Below, in pieces: positions 33,688-43,267 of a stretch of 64,000 bases of DNA; positions within the stretch are counted from its first letter, which is position 1, and every line of letters begins with the position of its first letter. The notes under the pieces are model-generated. The model made no database searches, was not told the origin of the DNA, and saw only the letters and a program-made list of their open reading frames with translations. The stretch comes from Jaapia argillacea MUCL 33604 (Eukaryota > Basidiomycota > Agaricomycetes > Jaapiales > Jaapiaceae). The position numbers and the translations under genes are program-made. Location: contig KL197726.1 in assembly GCA_000697665.1 (NCBI GenBank), positions 196,784-260,783 of the forward strand. The letters run 5' to 3'.

Positions 33688-36359
33688 ATGGCTATCCTAT
33701 CGACTGAACGGGTCGTTAACGGCCACTACAGCCATTACCCCAAGTCAGCCGCAGACTCGAAGCCATCACACATGAATGGCTATTCCCCCGTCGTCATGAA
33801 TGGTCATGGTCCGGCGCTCAATGGCCATACCACACCGGCCAAGTCCTCCGATTTGCTGAAGAAGTTCGTACAAGCCCATCGTGAGCTTGAACATTACAAG
33901 TGAGTACACATATCTCACCTTCATATATGCGCATACACTGATCTCCATGTCTCAGGAGCGGCTGCCCCGTCAACGTTGATGGCCATACACTCTCCGTCAC
34001 CGCCGTCACCGCTGCCGCCCGATACGGTGCGCAGGTCGCGCTGGATCCCTCCTCGACAGTTCGCGGTCGCGTAGAGGCTAGCCGTCACGTGATTCAAGAG
34101 AAAGTCAACAACTCAACAAGTGTGTACGGTGTCAGCACCGGGTTTGGTGGGAGTGGTGAGTTCGTCTTGTCTACCACGTCTTTCATTCCACTCATGGTTC
34201 GCAGCCGATACAAGGACGGCCGATACTCTGGCACTCGGGAATGCCCTCCTTCAACATCAACACTCTGGTGTACTTCCTTCGTCCGGCGATGCCTCGTCGG
34301 TGTTACCCCTCCTGGATCCCCTCGCCTCAACGAGTATGCCCGAGGCCTGGGTTCGCGGTGCCATCCTAATCCGCATCAACTCTCTTATCCGGGGTCACTC
34401 AGGAGTGCGGTGGGAATTGATTGAAAAGATGGTCTCACTTCTTCGCGAAAACATTGTTCCCCTCGTCCCTCTTCGTGGAAGTATATCCGCTTCAGGAGGT
34501 AAGTCCAATCATTATTCTGGCTGTCTTACCTTTATCCTTACGATGGTTCGGTTTAGATCTTTCACCCCTTTCCTACATTGCAGGGACCCTCGTTGGCAAC
34601 CCATCTATCAGAGTCTTCTGTGGCGCCCGTTCCTCGTCATTCGGTCCGCGAAAAATCTTGTCGTCCCGACAAGCACTTGCTGAACACAACATCGAACCTA
34701 TTCCCCTTCAGTCCAAGGAACATCTCGGCATCCTTAACGGCACTGCTTTCTCCGCTTCGGTGGCGGCTCTCGCTTTGAACGATGCCGTACACATGGCATT
34801 ATTGGCCCAAGTTTGTACTGCCATGGGAGTTGAGGCGTTGTTAGGTACTCGCGGATCGTTTGACCCTTTCATTCACGACATCGCTCGTCCTCACCCCGGT
34901 CAGGTAAGCAGTTCGCCGACGTCAATTATACTTTGTGACGTTGACTCATGATGTTTATTCTTAGGTTGAGGCTGCTCGTAACATCCACGATCTTCTCGAG
35001 GGCAGCATTCTTGCGATCACAAAGGAGACTGAAGTCAGCATTTCTCAGGATAAGGGCCAGTTACGACAGGACCGTTATCCCTTGCGCACGGCACCGCAGT
35101 TCTTGGGTCCCCAAATTGAAGATATCCTTTCCGCGCTTGATACCATCACTCAGGAGTGTAATTCAAGTAAGCCCCCCACGTCGACCTTTTCGACCTCTTG
35201 TCTAACCTTAATTTATCAGCGACTGACAATCCCCTCATCGACGGTACCACCGGTGAAGTCCATCATGGCGGTAACTTCCAGGCCATGGCGGTCACCAACG
35301 CTATGGAGAAGACTCGTCTCTCCCTTCACCATATCGGCAAACTCCTCTTTGCTCAAAGCACTGAGCTGATGAATCCCAAAATGAACCGTGGACTCCCGCC
35401 GAGCCTGGCCGCAACCGATCCTTCCTTGAACTACCATACGAAAGGACTCGATATTGCTACGGCTGCATACGTCGGTGAGCTCGGATACTTGGCGAACCCT
35501 GTTTCGACCCATATCCAGAGTGCCGAGATGCATAATCAAGCTGTGAAGTGAGTCTTGGATCGCTTTCATTGATTTACTGTTGCTGATGTTGGCGAAGTTC
35601 GTTGGCTTTGATTTCTGCTCGGGCCACGATCAACTCTCTAGAGGTTCTTTCGCTTTTGGTATCGTCTTATCTCTACTCGTTGTGTCAAGGTATGTTACAA
35701 CGTCCTTCACCATCACTTTGTCTAACATTCGCCTTAGCATTGGATCTTCGCGCGATGCAAGAAGAGTTTGAAGCCGCTGTTACCGATATCATTCGGGAAG
35801 AGCTCTCTCGCTCCTTCGGAGCTCATCTTCGCTCTTCGAATGACAAGGACGCATTACTCTCCGAGATTCTCCCCGTCATCCGCGAGGCTCTTGAGGAAAC
35901 GAGCACCATGGACGTCACCCATCGCATGCAAAAGGTTGCAGCTTGTACCACCAACGTCTTGTTCGACTTCTTCTCTTCGACACCTTCTGCCATGTCTTGC
36001 ATATCCGACTTCCGCAAGCAGTTCGCTCTTCGAGCTACTGTTCTCTTGGAGAAGCTCCGCCACGATTACCTGTCTGGTGCGAAGGGCCCCGCTCCTGCGA
36101 GCCCCTACCTGAAGAAGACCAAGCCTGTGTACGAGTTTATTCGTGTGAAGTTGGGTGTCACGATGCATGGCTCTGAGAACGAGAATGTATTTGAGGATGG
36201 CTTGGGCGTCGAGGAGATGAACATTGGTCAAAGTGTCAGCTTGATCCATGAGGTAAACTTCTTATACACCTTTTCTTATTCTCCAGAGATTGACTGTTTT
36301 TTTTCCAGGCAATACGAGATGGACAACTACAAGATATTGTGGTTGGCTTGTTCCTTTGA
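33688..36359 (+). CDS. PAL: Phenylalanine ammonia-lyase
   Basis: Nine exons (33688-33899, 33956-34155, 34205-34498, 34557-34903, 34965-35166, 35220-35547, 35598-35689, 35738-36252, 36309-36359) give 746 residues, typical of fungal PAL. The MIO prosthetic group forms from Ala-Ser-Gly in [17 protein letters not shown]; the exon 3/4 boundary falls just after that triad. Other motifs: [16 protein letters not shown] (active-site Tyr loop), [48 protein letters not shown] and [15 protein letters not shown]. The enzyme releases ammonia from L-phenylalanine to form trans-cinnamate, in the cytosol; in mushrooms it feeds phenylpropanoid-type metabolites and amino-acid catabolism. The first ~60 residues are a low-complexity leader rich in Asn/Gly/His, common in basidiomycete PALs. 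All catalytic motifs look intact. Confidence 0.96.
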
Positions 36360-36598
36360 TGATACCTCTCCTGGGTTTCGTATCGGACAAATCTTGCATC
36401 GTAGAATAGTTCAACAAGTACATAGATGTCACATTTGTATTGTATTCCATATGTATTTATCGCCAACACGGAATTTTCGCAACCTTGGTTGCTCACATTA
36501 TCATTGGCTGAGTGGGCTGGACTCGGAGGTGGTCATCCGATCCTTCCTTTTTGAGTCAGTCACTGAATTTCTGGGAAGTTGTGGGCTTCTTTCGCTTC

Positions 36599-37772
36599 AT
36601 GTTGTATTCCTCCTCTTTGCGCGTCCTCAGAGGATATACCACTCGCTCTCTACGCATTCCGACTGGACGATCCTGGTTACACACTCCACCAGTAAGACCC
36701 TGGTATCAAAACGCGTATATGGATCCTCCCAAGCCTCTTGATTTCTGGGCTGGCCCGCTGGTATGGATCGACTGTGAGATGACAGGCTTGAATCCGAAGA
36801 CGGAACGAATACTGGAAATTGCTGTGCGATCCACTTATCTGGCTCCTGCTGTCGGAGCTTGACGCGGCGTGCAACTAGGTCATCATCACGAACGGGAACT
36901 TGGAGTTGGTGGATGAAGGGATCGAGTATGTCATTCAGACGGAGAAGGCTGTTTTGGACGGGTACGTTGTATCTTATTATCGATGGATATTAGGTTGACT
37001 GGGCGTAGCATGGACGAATGGTGTACAAAGCAGCACGGAAGCGTACGTTCTGGTCATTCCGTTAGCTTTCGTCGTTTCTGACTTGATGACACCTCCCAGT
37101 CGGGCTTGACTCAAGCTTGTTTAGATTCACCCCATTCAAAGGACTTTGTAACTGGGAAAGTTCTTGAATATATCAAGACGTGGATACCGAAACAAGGTCA
37201 CGGTGTGTTGGCTGGAAATTCGGTCCATGCGGATCGTTCGTTCTTGGTTGAAGAGATGCCTGAGGTTGTCGACCATCTACATTATCGGTGCAGTGGGTTT
37301 CTCGTTGCCACAGAAGTAACCACTGACTATCGTCTGTCGCTCTGCTGCAACCAGCATCGTTGGTGAGCCCCTCGTAATGAATCCAATGCTGATACTCGCC
37401 ACTAACGTTCGATTTTTAGACGTATCATCTATCAAAGTGAAATTCATCTCGTCCGAAACCTCTACGCCGTTTCGCTCATATGTTACCTTTAGGAACTCTG
37501 CCGCCGGTGGTATCCTGCTCGCCTGCCACCGAAAGAGCACTTTTCTGGCAGCAACCACAGGTATGATATTCCACTCACCCACACGAATGACTGTCCATTC
37601 TATCCACCTATATCTTCTGTCCAGGGCTTTGGACGATATAAAGGGATCAATCCGAGGTCAGGTTCTGTGACATGGCCAAATCCACTTGTGCTTATACACC
37701 TCTTCAGAATTGCAATACTACCGAGAGCATATATTCATCCCCGCGGATCCTCCAAAGGCGAAAATACCCTGA
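36599..37772 (+). CDS. REX2: Oligoribonuclease (Rex2/REXO2 type) with mitochondrial presequence
   Basis: Nine exons (36599-36823, 36879-36961, 37009-37042, 37100-37287, 37355-37362, 37420-37436, 37493-37560, 37625-37656, 37708-37772) give 239 residues. DEDDh exonuclease motifs: [11 protein letters not shown] (Asp, Glu), [11 protein letters not shown] (Asp), LHYRIVDVSSIKELCRRW, and [11 protein letters not shown] (His, Asp). It degrades 2-5 nt RNA, and often acts in mitochondria and cytosol. The start at 36599 adds about 40 Arg/Ser-rich residues without acids ([20 protein letters not shown]), a good mitochondrial targeting sequence; a second start at 36719 would give the cytosolic form. Exon five is only 8 nt (CATCGTTG); with it the conserved YRIVDVSSIK is restored exactly. 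The gene starts about 240 nt after PAL on the same strand. Confidence 0.93.
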
Positions 37773-38797
37773 AATTGACCGTAGATCGGCCGTCTGACAT
37801 CGTCTTTTATCTCAACGTCCTGCGAATCGTTGTATTCAGGCAGACACAGATGGCTTTTGCCACAAACCTTGTCACGCAATGCTTAATCTTCGCATTGTGT
37901 ATCGTTCACAACCATCCTCTCTTTGACAACGTTTTTGTTTTGCCGACTCGTTTTATAACGAGTTTCCAATTCCGATCTAGGAGCCAAGCCCGTCTGACCT
38001 GGAGATGGACTTCAACCACCCGAGTCCGCATGCAGCGTCACTGGCCATCGATAGATCACTGACGCCTCCTTCACGTCGTACGGCGTCGCTCTTGAATGCT
38101 CGAGTATGAAAGGTGCTGAATGGAATCTTCACCAACGGCAATGCGCATTCTCACGTTCTTCGATCTGGGTGAATGGAGTAGTTGAGATCCTGGACACTTC
38201 CTGAGACCGGTTGGAAGTGAATCGAGTAGCACGATCTTGGACTTCTTAGCAGTCGAGTAAACAAACCAAAGTCATTTCCAGATCTTGGGCGCATGTCAGT
38301 TGACCTGGGCCTTACGGACAAACACACTTGGTAACACTTGGTGGCCTCCCAACTTCAGGCTGCTCATCTGCGTAGTCCTGGCTGGTCCTCAAAAACCTCT
38401 TCTTCAAACACCAGCACTTGTCCTTCGCTCTGTTATCGTACAAGATTTACGGGGAGACTCACGAGATCATTCCTACTACGCGGTCACCGAAGTCACCGAG
38501 ACTCCCCAACATTTTCTTGGAAGTCTACCCGTCCATGCATGGCCAGAGATCGGGAAGGTTGAACAGTTGATGACCTGGATTGTGCTGGGCAGTAGGGGAA
38601 AGGAGTGCCGGCGCCGGGCGCCTGCCCACCCGACAAGTTTAGTGCGGCGTCGAGACTCTGAGAGCTGGACCGTCCATTGACTCCTTCACGACGATCCACC
38701 ACCATCTCCAAGCAATTGCTTACACCCCCAGCGCCCTTCTTTGCCCATAGTACTGTCGTCTCTGTGATTGGAGGAGTCATACCCAGGAAAGATCAAG
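37773..38797. other. Intergenic
   Basis: About 1 kb between two plus-strand genes. ORFs of up to 131 codons overlap on both strands and lack motifs. Presumably the 3' UTR of the oligoribonuclease gene and the PTAR1 promoter. Confidence 0.5.
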
Positions 38798-39934
38798 ATG
38801 GCAGACTGCTTCACCACTTTGGCTCGCATTTTGACCTTACCCTTGTAAGTTCTCGCAATCTGGCAAGTGTTCATATCTATAACCGCTTTATCCAGGGTTT
38901 CCATCGATATCCTCCCTGGATACGGTCACGAATGGGTGGATGCGGATGCAGATGCAAGTCTTGCACCTTTCCTACTCAAAGATGGAAATCTGGGTATCCC
39001 TCAGAAGGCCCTCGTTCAGGCTTATTTCGTGGCGATCGAGTCGTTCAAGTTCGCTCGAAAACGAATCAGTATCGATCAGTTCGCTGTGGAAGATGCTGTC
39101 TCCTCATCCAGCGTCATTGTCCTCACCAATCCTGCCCATACAACTGCATTGGATGTCAGGAAGGCGCTGGTCAAGCGGAAGGTCTTGGATGCCAAGAAGG
39201 AGTTGGAGTTTACCACCGCTTTGCTCACCATCCGAGAGAGCTCGAAGCAGTCGATAATGTGGCATCATCGGAGATGGTTGTTGCGATATATCTTCACTGG
39301 AGATGTCACCGTTGCAGATGGCGATCTTACCGACGTGCATTTCCCTCCAGACCTTTTTCGACGAGAATACCGCCTCGTTTCAGCTGACTGTGAACTTTAC
39401 GACCGCAACTACTATGCATGGGCCCACCGTTCCATATGCTCCCGAGCACTTGTCGCTGCAATCTCCTCCTCCACGTCGAAGGATGAAGCCTCGCAATACA
39501 TGTCCGTTCTGGAGGATGAAGTCAACGGGATGCGGACTTGGATCGAACAGCACGTCTCAGATTATTCGGCTGTCCAATACTTTCACAATCTCCACGATTA
39601 TTTGCGTCAACTGCCATTCTCAATGATTGAAACGGTCCTCCCTCTCATATCTGGGACAAACTCAATGTTGTCGCATGCATTCCCTCTCTTGAGACGGTAT
39701 GCGGACCACGAATCCCTGTGGTTGTACTTGCGCAGTGGGATATCGTTCGTTCGAGATGGAGATGAATGGCCGAGGGAGGAGATCCAACAGTTTGCACAGA
39801 TGTGTGCCTCGTCGTCGGGTCCCTTGGAGGGGAAGTCGATAGCTTTTGCGAATGATCCCAACAAGATCGGCCGGAATGCTCGGCTCTTCTTGTTATGGTT
39901 GACTCGTCATGTACGTCCTGCTCTTCCTGAATAA
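38798..39934 (+). CDS. PTAR1: Protein prenyltransferase alpha-subunit repeat protein (PTAR1-like)
   Basis: Two exons (38798-38844, 38896-39934) give 361 residues. The helical prenyltransferase-alpha repeats show as IMWHHRRWLLRYI, then CELYDRNYYAWAHRSICSRA, HVSDYSAVQYFHNLHDYL and HESLWLYLRSGI, each with the W-x-x-R or related signature. The order and the IDILPGYGHEW start resemble PTAR1, the alpha-type partner proposed for GGTase-III, which geranylgeranylates SNARE-type proteins. Cytosolic. The final ~10 codons run through a possible GTACGT donor at about 39911, so the true C-terminus may differ slightly. Confidence 0.85.
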
Positions 39935-39997
39935 ACAGCAGAGTCCTAATTTTTGGATATGTTGAACATCCAGACCGGACATGAGAGCTAAAGACGA

Positions 39998-40113
39998 TAC
40001 TGAGGCAGTAAGGGTTTTCGAAGAGATGGCGATGATAAACTTCAGGATGTACGTTATGACCAGCAGTAATCTGTCTATGTGTATCGCAGAGTTGGATGAA
40101 AGGGTCTGAGATG
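39998..40113. repeat. Direct repeat, copy 1
   Basis: A stretch of roughly 110 bp, centred on GAAGAGATGGCGATGAT and ATCTGTCTATGTGTA, recurs in the same orientation at 41786-41901 with an estimated 85-90% identity by eye. The two copies flank the APH-fold gene. Confidence 0.75.
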
Positions 40114-40410
40114 ACTTTGTACAGCGAATGGCGTATTCGTGACATGCACGAGTGAGGTATACTAGATGCTAGTGAGTGAATGCGGATATCAGCAAGAACG
40201 AATTGGACAAGCCAGATCAAAACCTCTGTAAGAAGACTATCATCGTCAACCTTTGTGTACGTCGGAACCGTCACACCAGGTCGTCTCACCCATCCAGACC
40301 ATATATGTCGGCCACGTATCAACTCCTCCCTCTCAATCCACTTGATCCGAAAAAGAGCGCCCACGTTGGAGTGATCTATCAACTCGTTCTCCAATGACCT
40401 ATAGAGGACA

Positions 40411-41421
40411 TCAAGAGCCTCCATGAAGAGAAAGCGGGGTCGGGGGGATAGGGATTCCTCCGAGGGATGGTGTGGCATGTTGTTTGAAGAGGGAATACCA
40501 GCGGAAGGAAAGATTACTGCTGCCCATGTGGACGTCCTTCATGACAAACTCGTAGCCGAGAGGGAAGAAACCTACCATTTCCCAGTCGATGATTGCCTTC
40601 ACATGAACCACATCATCACCTGAGATGGGTGTGGAAACAAGGATGTTTCGAGGCTCCAGGTCGTTATGGGATAGGACGACAGGATGCAAGAGTGATATAA
40701 GATCATCGTGGGGTATGTGCACTGCAGCGGGTTCGTCATTCACCGGGGTAATGGTGATACTGCCGTCTGCGATCGCATGGAAGGTTGCGATCGGCTTAGA
40801 TCCTCGACCATTCAGCGCATTGGTGATGCCTTTCAACAGATCTGGGACGTTCTGAAAGTAGCCAACATCGGGACCACCCAACGCTGTAGCAGAGACGTTG
40901 GGCGACTCCAAGTTCTCCACAAATGGGGTGCCTTCCAATATCCTTCGGACACGCGCATCGGAGGGGCTAAGAGAGTACAAATTGTTCATAGCGCCGACAA
41001 CTTCCTTCACGATGGTGGACTGCTGGCGCTCTGTAAGGACGTCCCAGACGGCCTCGAGGGTGACGGAATCTGGGATGAAGGCAGTCACGGAGTACTCGGC
41101 TTCGATGCCATCACTTGTCCTGGTGACCCCGATTTCGGTCACCTCAGGGACAAGGTTTGGGATAGCAAGGGCTGCAACTTTCTGCAGCGCTGAGACGGTG
41201 TGTAGGCGCCGGCGAGACCCATCACTTGACGAAACTTCAAGGCGAACAACGAGATCCTTGGATAGAACCAATGGAGATGGGTTGTCGAATTTCGCAATGA
41301 AGATACAGGTCTCGTAAGTCTGAGCAAGGATGGTAATGGATGCGGGCGCCGACGCTGGAAAGATGTGACTCAGGATCTGGTTGTCGGGACCGAGGTCCTT
41401 TGAAGGGGTGGTTTGGGACAT
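40411..41421 (-). CDS. APH-fold kinase-like protein (aminoglycoside phosphotransferase family)
   Basis: Open frame of 336 residues starting MSQTTPSKDL. Kinase-like motifs of the APH/choline-kinase family are clear: VVRLEVSSSD (N-lobe Lys position not obvious), LLHPVVLSHNDLEPRNILV (Brenner's motif, HND with Asn) and VKAIIDWEMVGFFPLGYE (the DFG-like IDWE). Such proteins are very numerous in mushrooms; substrates are mostly unknown and antibiotic resistance should not be assumed. The frame runs out at 40411, but a second minus frame from about 40450 downwards carries a convincing continuation (FLFMEALDVLYRSLENELID, then KWIEREELIRG and GWVRR). The switch falls on a run of six G (40442-40447); five would make the protein continuous to about 40,200. 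So the gene probably extends further than the stated end. Confidence 0.8.
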   Translation of the reverse strand: MSQTTPSKDLGPDNQILSHIFPASAPASITILAQTYETCIFIAKFDNPSPLVLSKDLVVRLEVSSSDGSRRRLHTVSALQKVAALAIPNLVPEVTEIGVTRTSDGIEAEYSVTAFIPDSVTLEAVWDVLTERQQSTIVKEVVGAMNNLYSLSPSDARVRRILEGTPFVENLESPNVSATALGGPDVGYFQNVPDLLKGITNALNGRGSKPIATFHAIADGSITITPVNDEPAAVHIPHDDLISLLHPVVLSHNDLEPRNILVSTPISGDDVVHVKAIIDWEMVGFFPLGYEFVMKDVHMGSSNLSFRWYSLFKQHATPSLGGIPIPPTPLSLHGGS

Positions 41422-42104
41422 AGCGTATTGAAAGGCCTGGCGTTAGAATGGCTGTTAAGGTTAGACTAGCTGGCGACTGATTGAAGTGCACGTACAATCT
41501 GGAATAGTTATTGGATCACAAATCCGGAAGCGCCGAAGAGTGGGGTACTGAGCAAGATAAAGGGCAGAAGTCCCAATATTGTCTCCAAGAGAACGCAACG
41601 GACTAAGCTTTTCAGGGATGCGCTGAACGTCAGCCCTAACCTGGTTGGGGGGCGCCCACAGTGGTCAACCGGTCACGGTCGATGACGGATGTGCCATCAT
41701 TCCACAGGCTTTCTGGCCTCTCCACCGGAGGGTTCGCGCCATGATGAACCGTGAAATCGCAAGTCTGTGATTGTCATAACATCCGGTACTGAGATAGTAG
41801 TGGTTCTCGAAGAGATGGCGATGATGAACTTCACGATGTACGTTACGACCAGTGGTAATCTGTCTATGTGTACCGCAGTGCTGGATGAATGTTGAATTAT
41901 GGACACGTACAATATCTGGGTACCCATTACCGCTATCCTGAGAAGGGAAATGAGAATGACCGTGGTAGGGAGAGAACAAATAGATTGAGGATGAAATAAT
42001 TCAGGTGAAAATATGCGAGAAAACCGGTGAGAGCTGATGTGCATGCAGACTGGTGGTTGTAACATGGGTGTTCTTTCCTTCCTTTGCTTCGAGTTAAACT
42101 ACCC
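41422..42104. other. Intergenic
   Basis: Between the APH-fold gene start and the SWIB gene end, both minus strand. It includes the second copy of the direct repeat; no gene is recognised. Confidence 0.5.
41786..41901. repeat. Direct repeat, copy 2
   Basis: Second copy of the ~110-bp repeat described at 39998-40113, same orientation, upstream of the APH-fold gene. Neither copy has terminal inverted repeats or an obvious target duplication. Confidence 0.75.
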
Positions 42105-43043
42105 CTATTCCGCGTGTAAATGCCTAAACGGAGGAGAGCGATCAATAACGGAAAGCACATATCAAAGAGGGCACATACTGTCCGAGGACTTTGTTCATCG
42201 TGAACATGTCAATTTTATCTCGACTGAAAACCGCCCTCAACTTTTCGTCGCACATGATTTCCTTCTTGTTTTCAGGATTCTGAAGCTCGTTGCCCTTGAT
42301 ATATACCCAGAGTTGTTTGACGACCTGCGGTCGGGAGAGCTTGTCAACTCCAACCACAGCTGCGAGAGATTCACTGAAAATAAGAGCAAGGTGATACACG
42401 GTCAGATATCCAGACGAAGATTATGGCGAGAAATGACTCACCTCAGACCGTACTCCTTCGCGAATCCACCCTTGGCACCTCCTCCTCCAGCTTTCTTCTT
42501 CTTGGGCGACCCTTCTCCCTCTTCCCCATCAGAATCGACAGTCGCGGCACTCTTTTTCTTCTTCGTCCCCTTCTTCGCCCCATTACTCTTTGCCTTACCA
42601 GTTGCAGCAGCACGCGAACTCCGCGCACGTCCATTCAACTCATTCTGCAACTGTCTCGCAATCTCTGCATCGTTCGGCTCCGCCTTTGAACCCTTCTTCG
42701 CCTTCTTCTTAGGAGGCTCCTCTCTTTCCTCCCCGTCCGTCCCATCATGATGTTCATCCCCGTGCTCATCCTCCGTGTCATCCCTTCTCCTCTTCCCATT
42801 TTCCTCGTCTTCATTGCTCCCACCATCTCCTCCGCCCACTTCCTCGTTATACTTTTCAAACACCTCGGCAATCACGCGGTCTATCTCATCCTTGTTCTCC
42901 TTTACGACAGTAGAAGTTAAGGAAGAATCAAGCTCCATAAGCTGTTTCCGAACGCGTTTTGCGCTGATGGTGGTGAGATCCGTCCCAGGGGCCGACAAGA
43001 TTTCCCGAATCTTGGGTTCGAGAGTGTCTGCATCGAAGGACAT
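42105..43043 (-). CDS. DEK_C and SWIB/MDM2-domain chromatin protein
   Basis: Three exons (43043-42442, 42373-42179, 42123-42105) give 271 residues. The first ~60 residues match the DEK C-terminal-type helical domain (LEPKIREILS, TISAKRVRKQLMEL, then KENKDEIDRVIAEVF). A long Lys/Glu/Asp-rich linker with several nuclear signals (EEPPKKKAKKGSK) follows. The C-terminus is a SWIB domain: LAAVVGVDKLSRPQVVKQLW, VYIKGNELQNPENKKEI, CDEKLRAVFSRDKIDMFTMN, KVLGQHL. This is the architecture of yeast Tri1 and the rDNA factor Uaf30, nuclear proteins linked to RNA polymerase I transcription and chromatin. The start at 43043 was chosen because the domain begins there; the upstream codons are not needed. Confidence 0.92.
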
Positions 43044-43267
43044 TGAGGTAGAGTGACGTAGAGGTAGATGGTAGCAAAGGACGGAGGATATGCGGTACAA
43101 GCGAGACAAGTTTTTGACTTGTTCTCGGTGTTCTTCAGAATCAAAGTCGCGTCAGAGTCAAAAGTCACGCGTTACGTACTCAAGAGCCGCAGGCAAAGTC
43201 CACCAAACAGGAAATGTGGCAGCCAAAGTAAAAGCATTCTATACAAGAGGCTGCTGCATCTACAAAA

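Noticed and set aside
33688-41421. Idea that PAL, the APH-fold kinase and neighbours form a biosynthetic cluster
   Set aside because: The genes in between (oligoribonuclease, PTAR1) are housekeeping, and no synthase, P450 or transporter is present.
40411-41421. Aminoglycoside resistance function for the APH-fold gene
   Set aside because: The fold is very common in mushrooms with unknown substrates; nothing here points to antibiotics.
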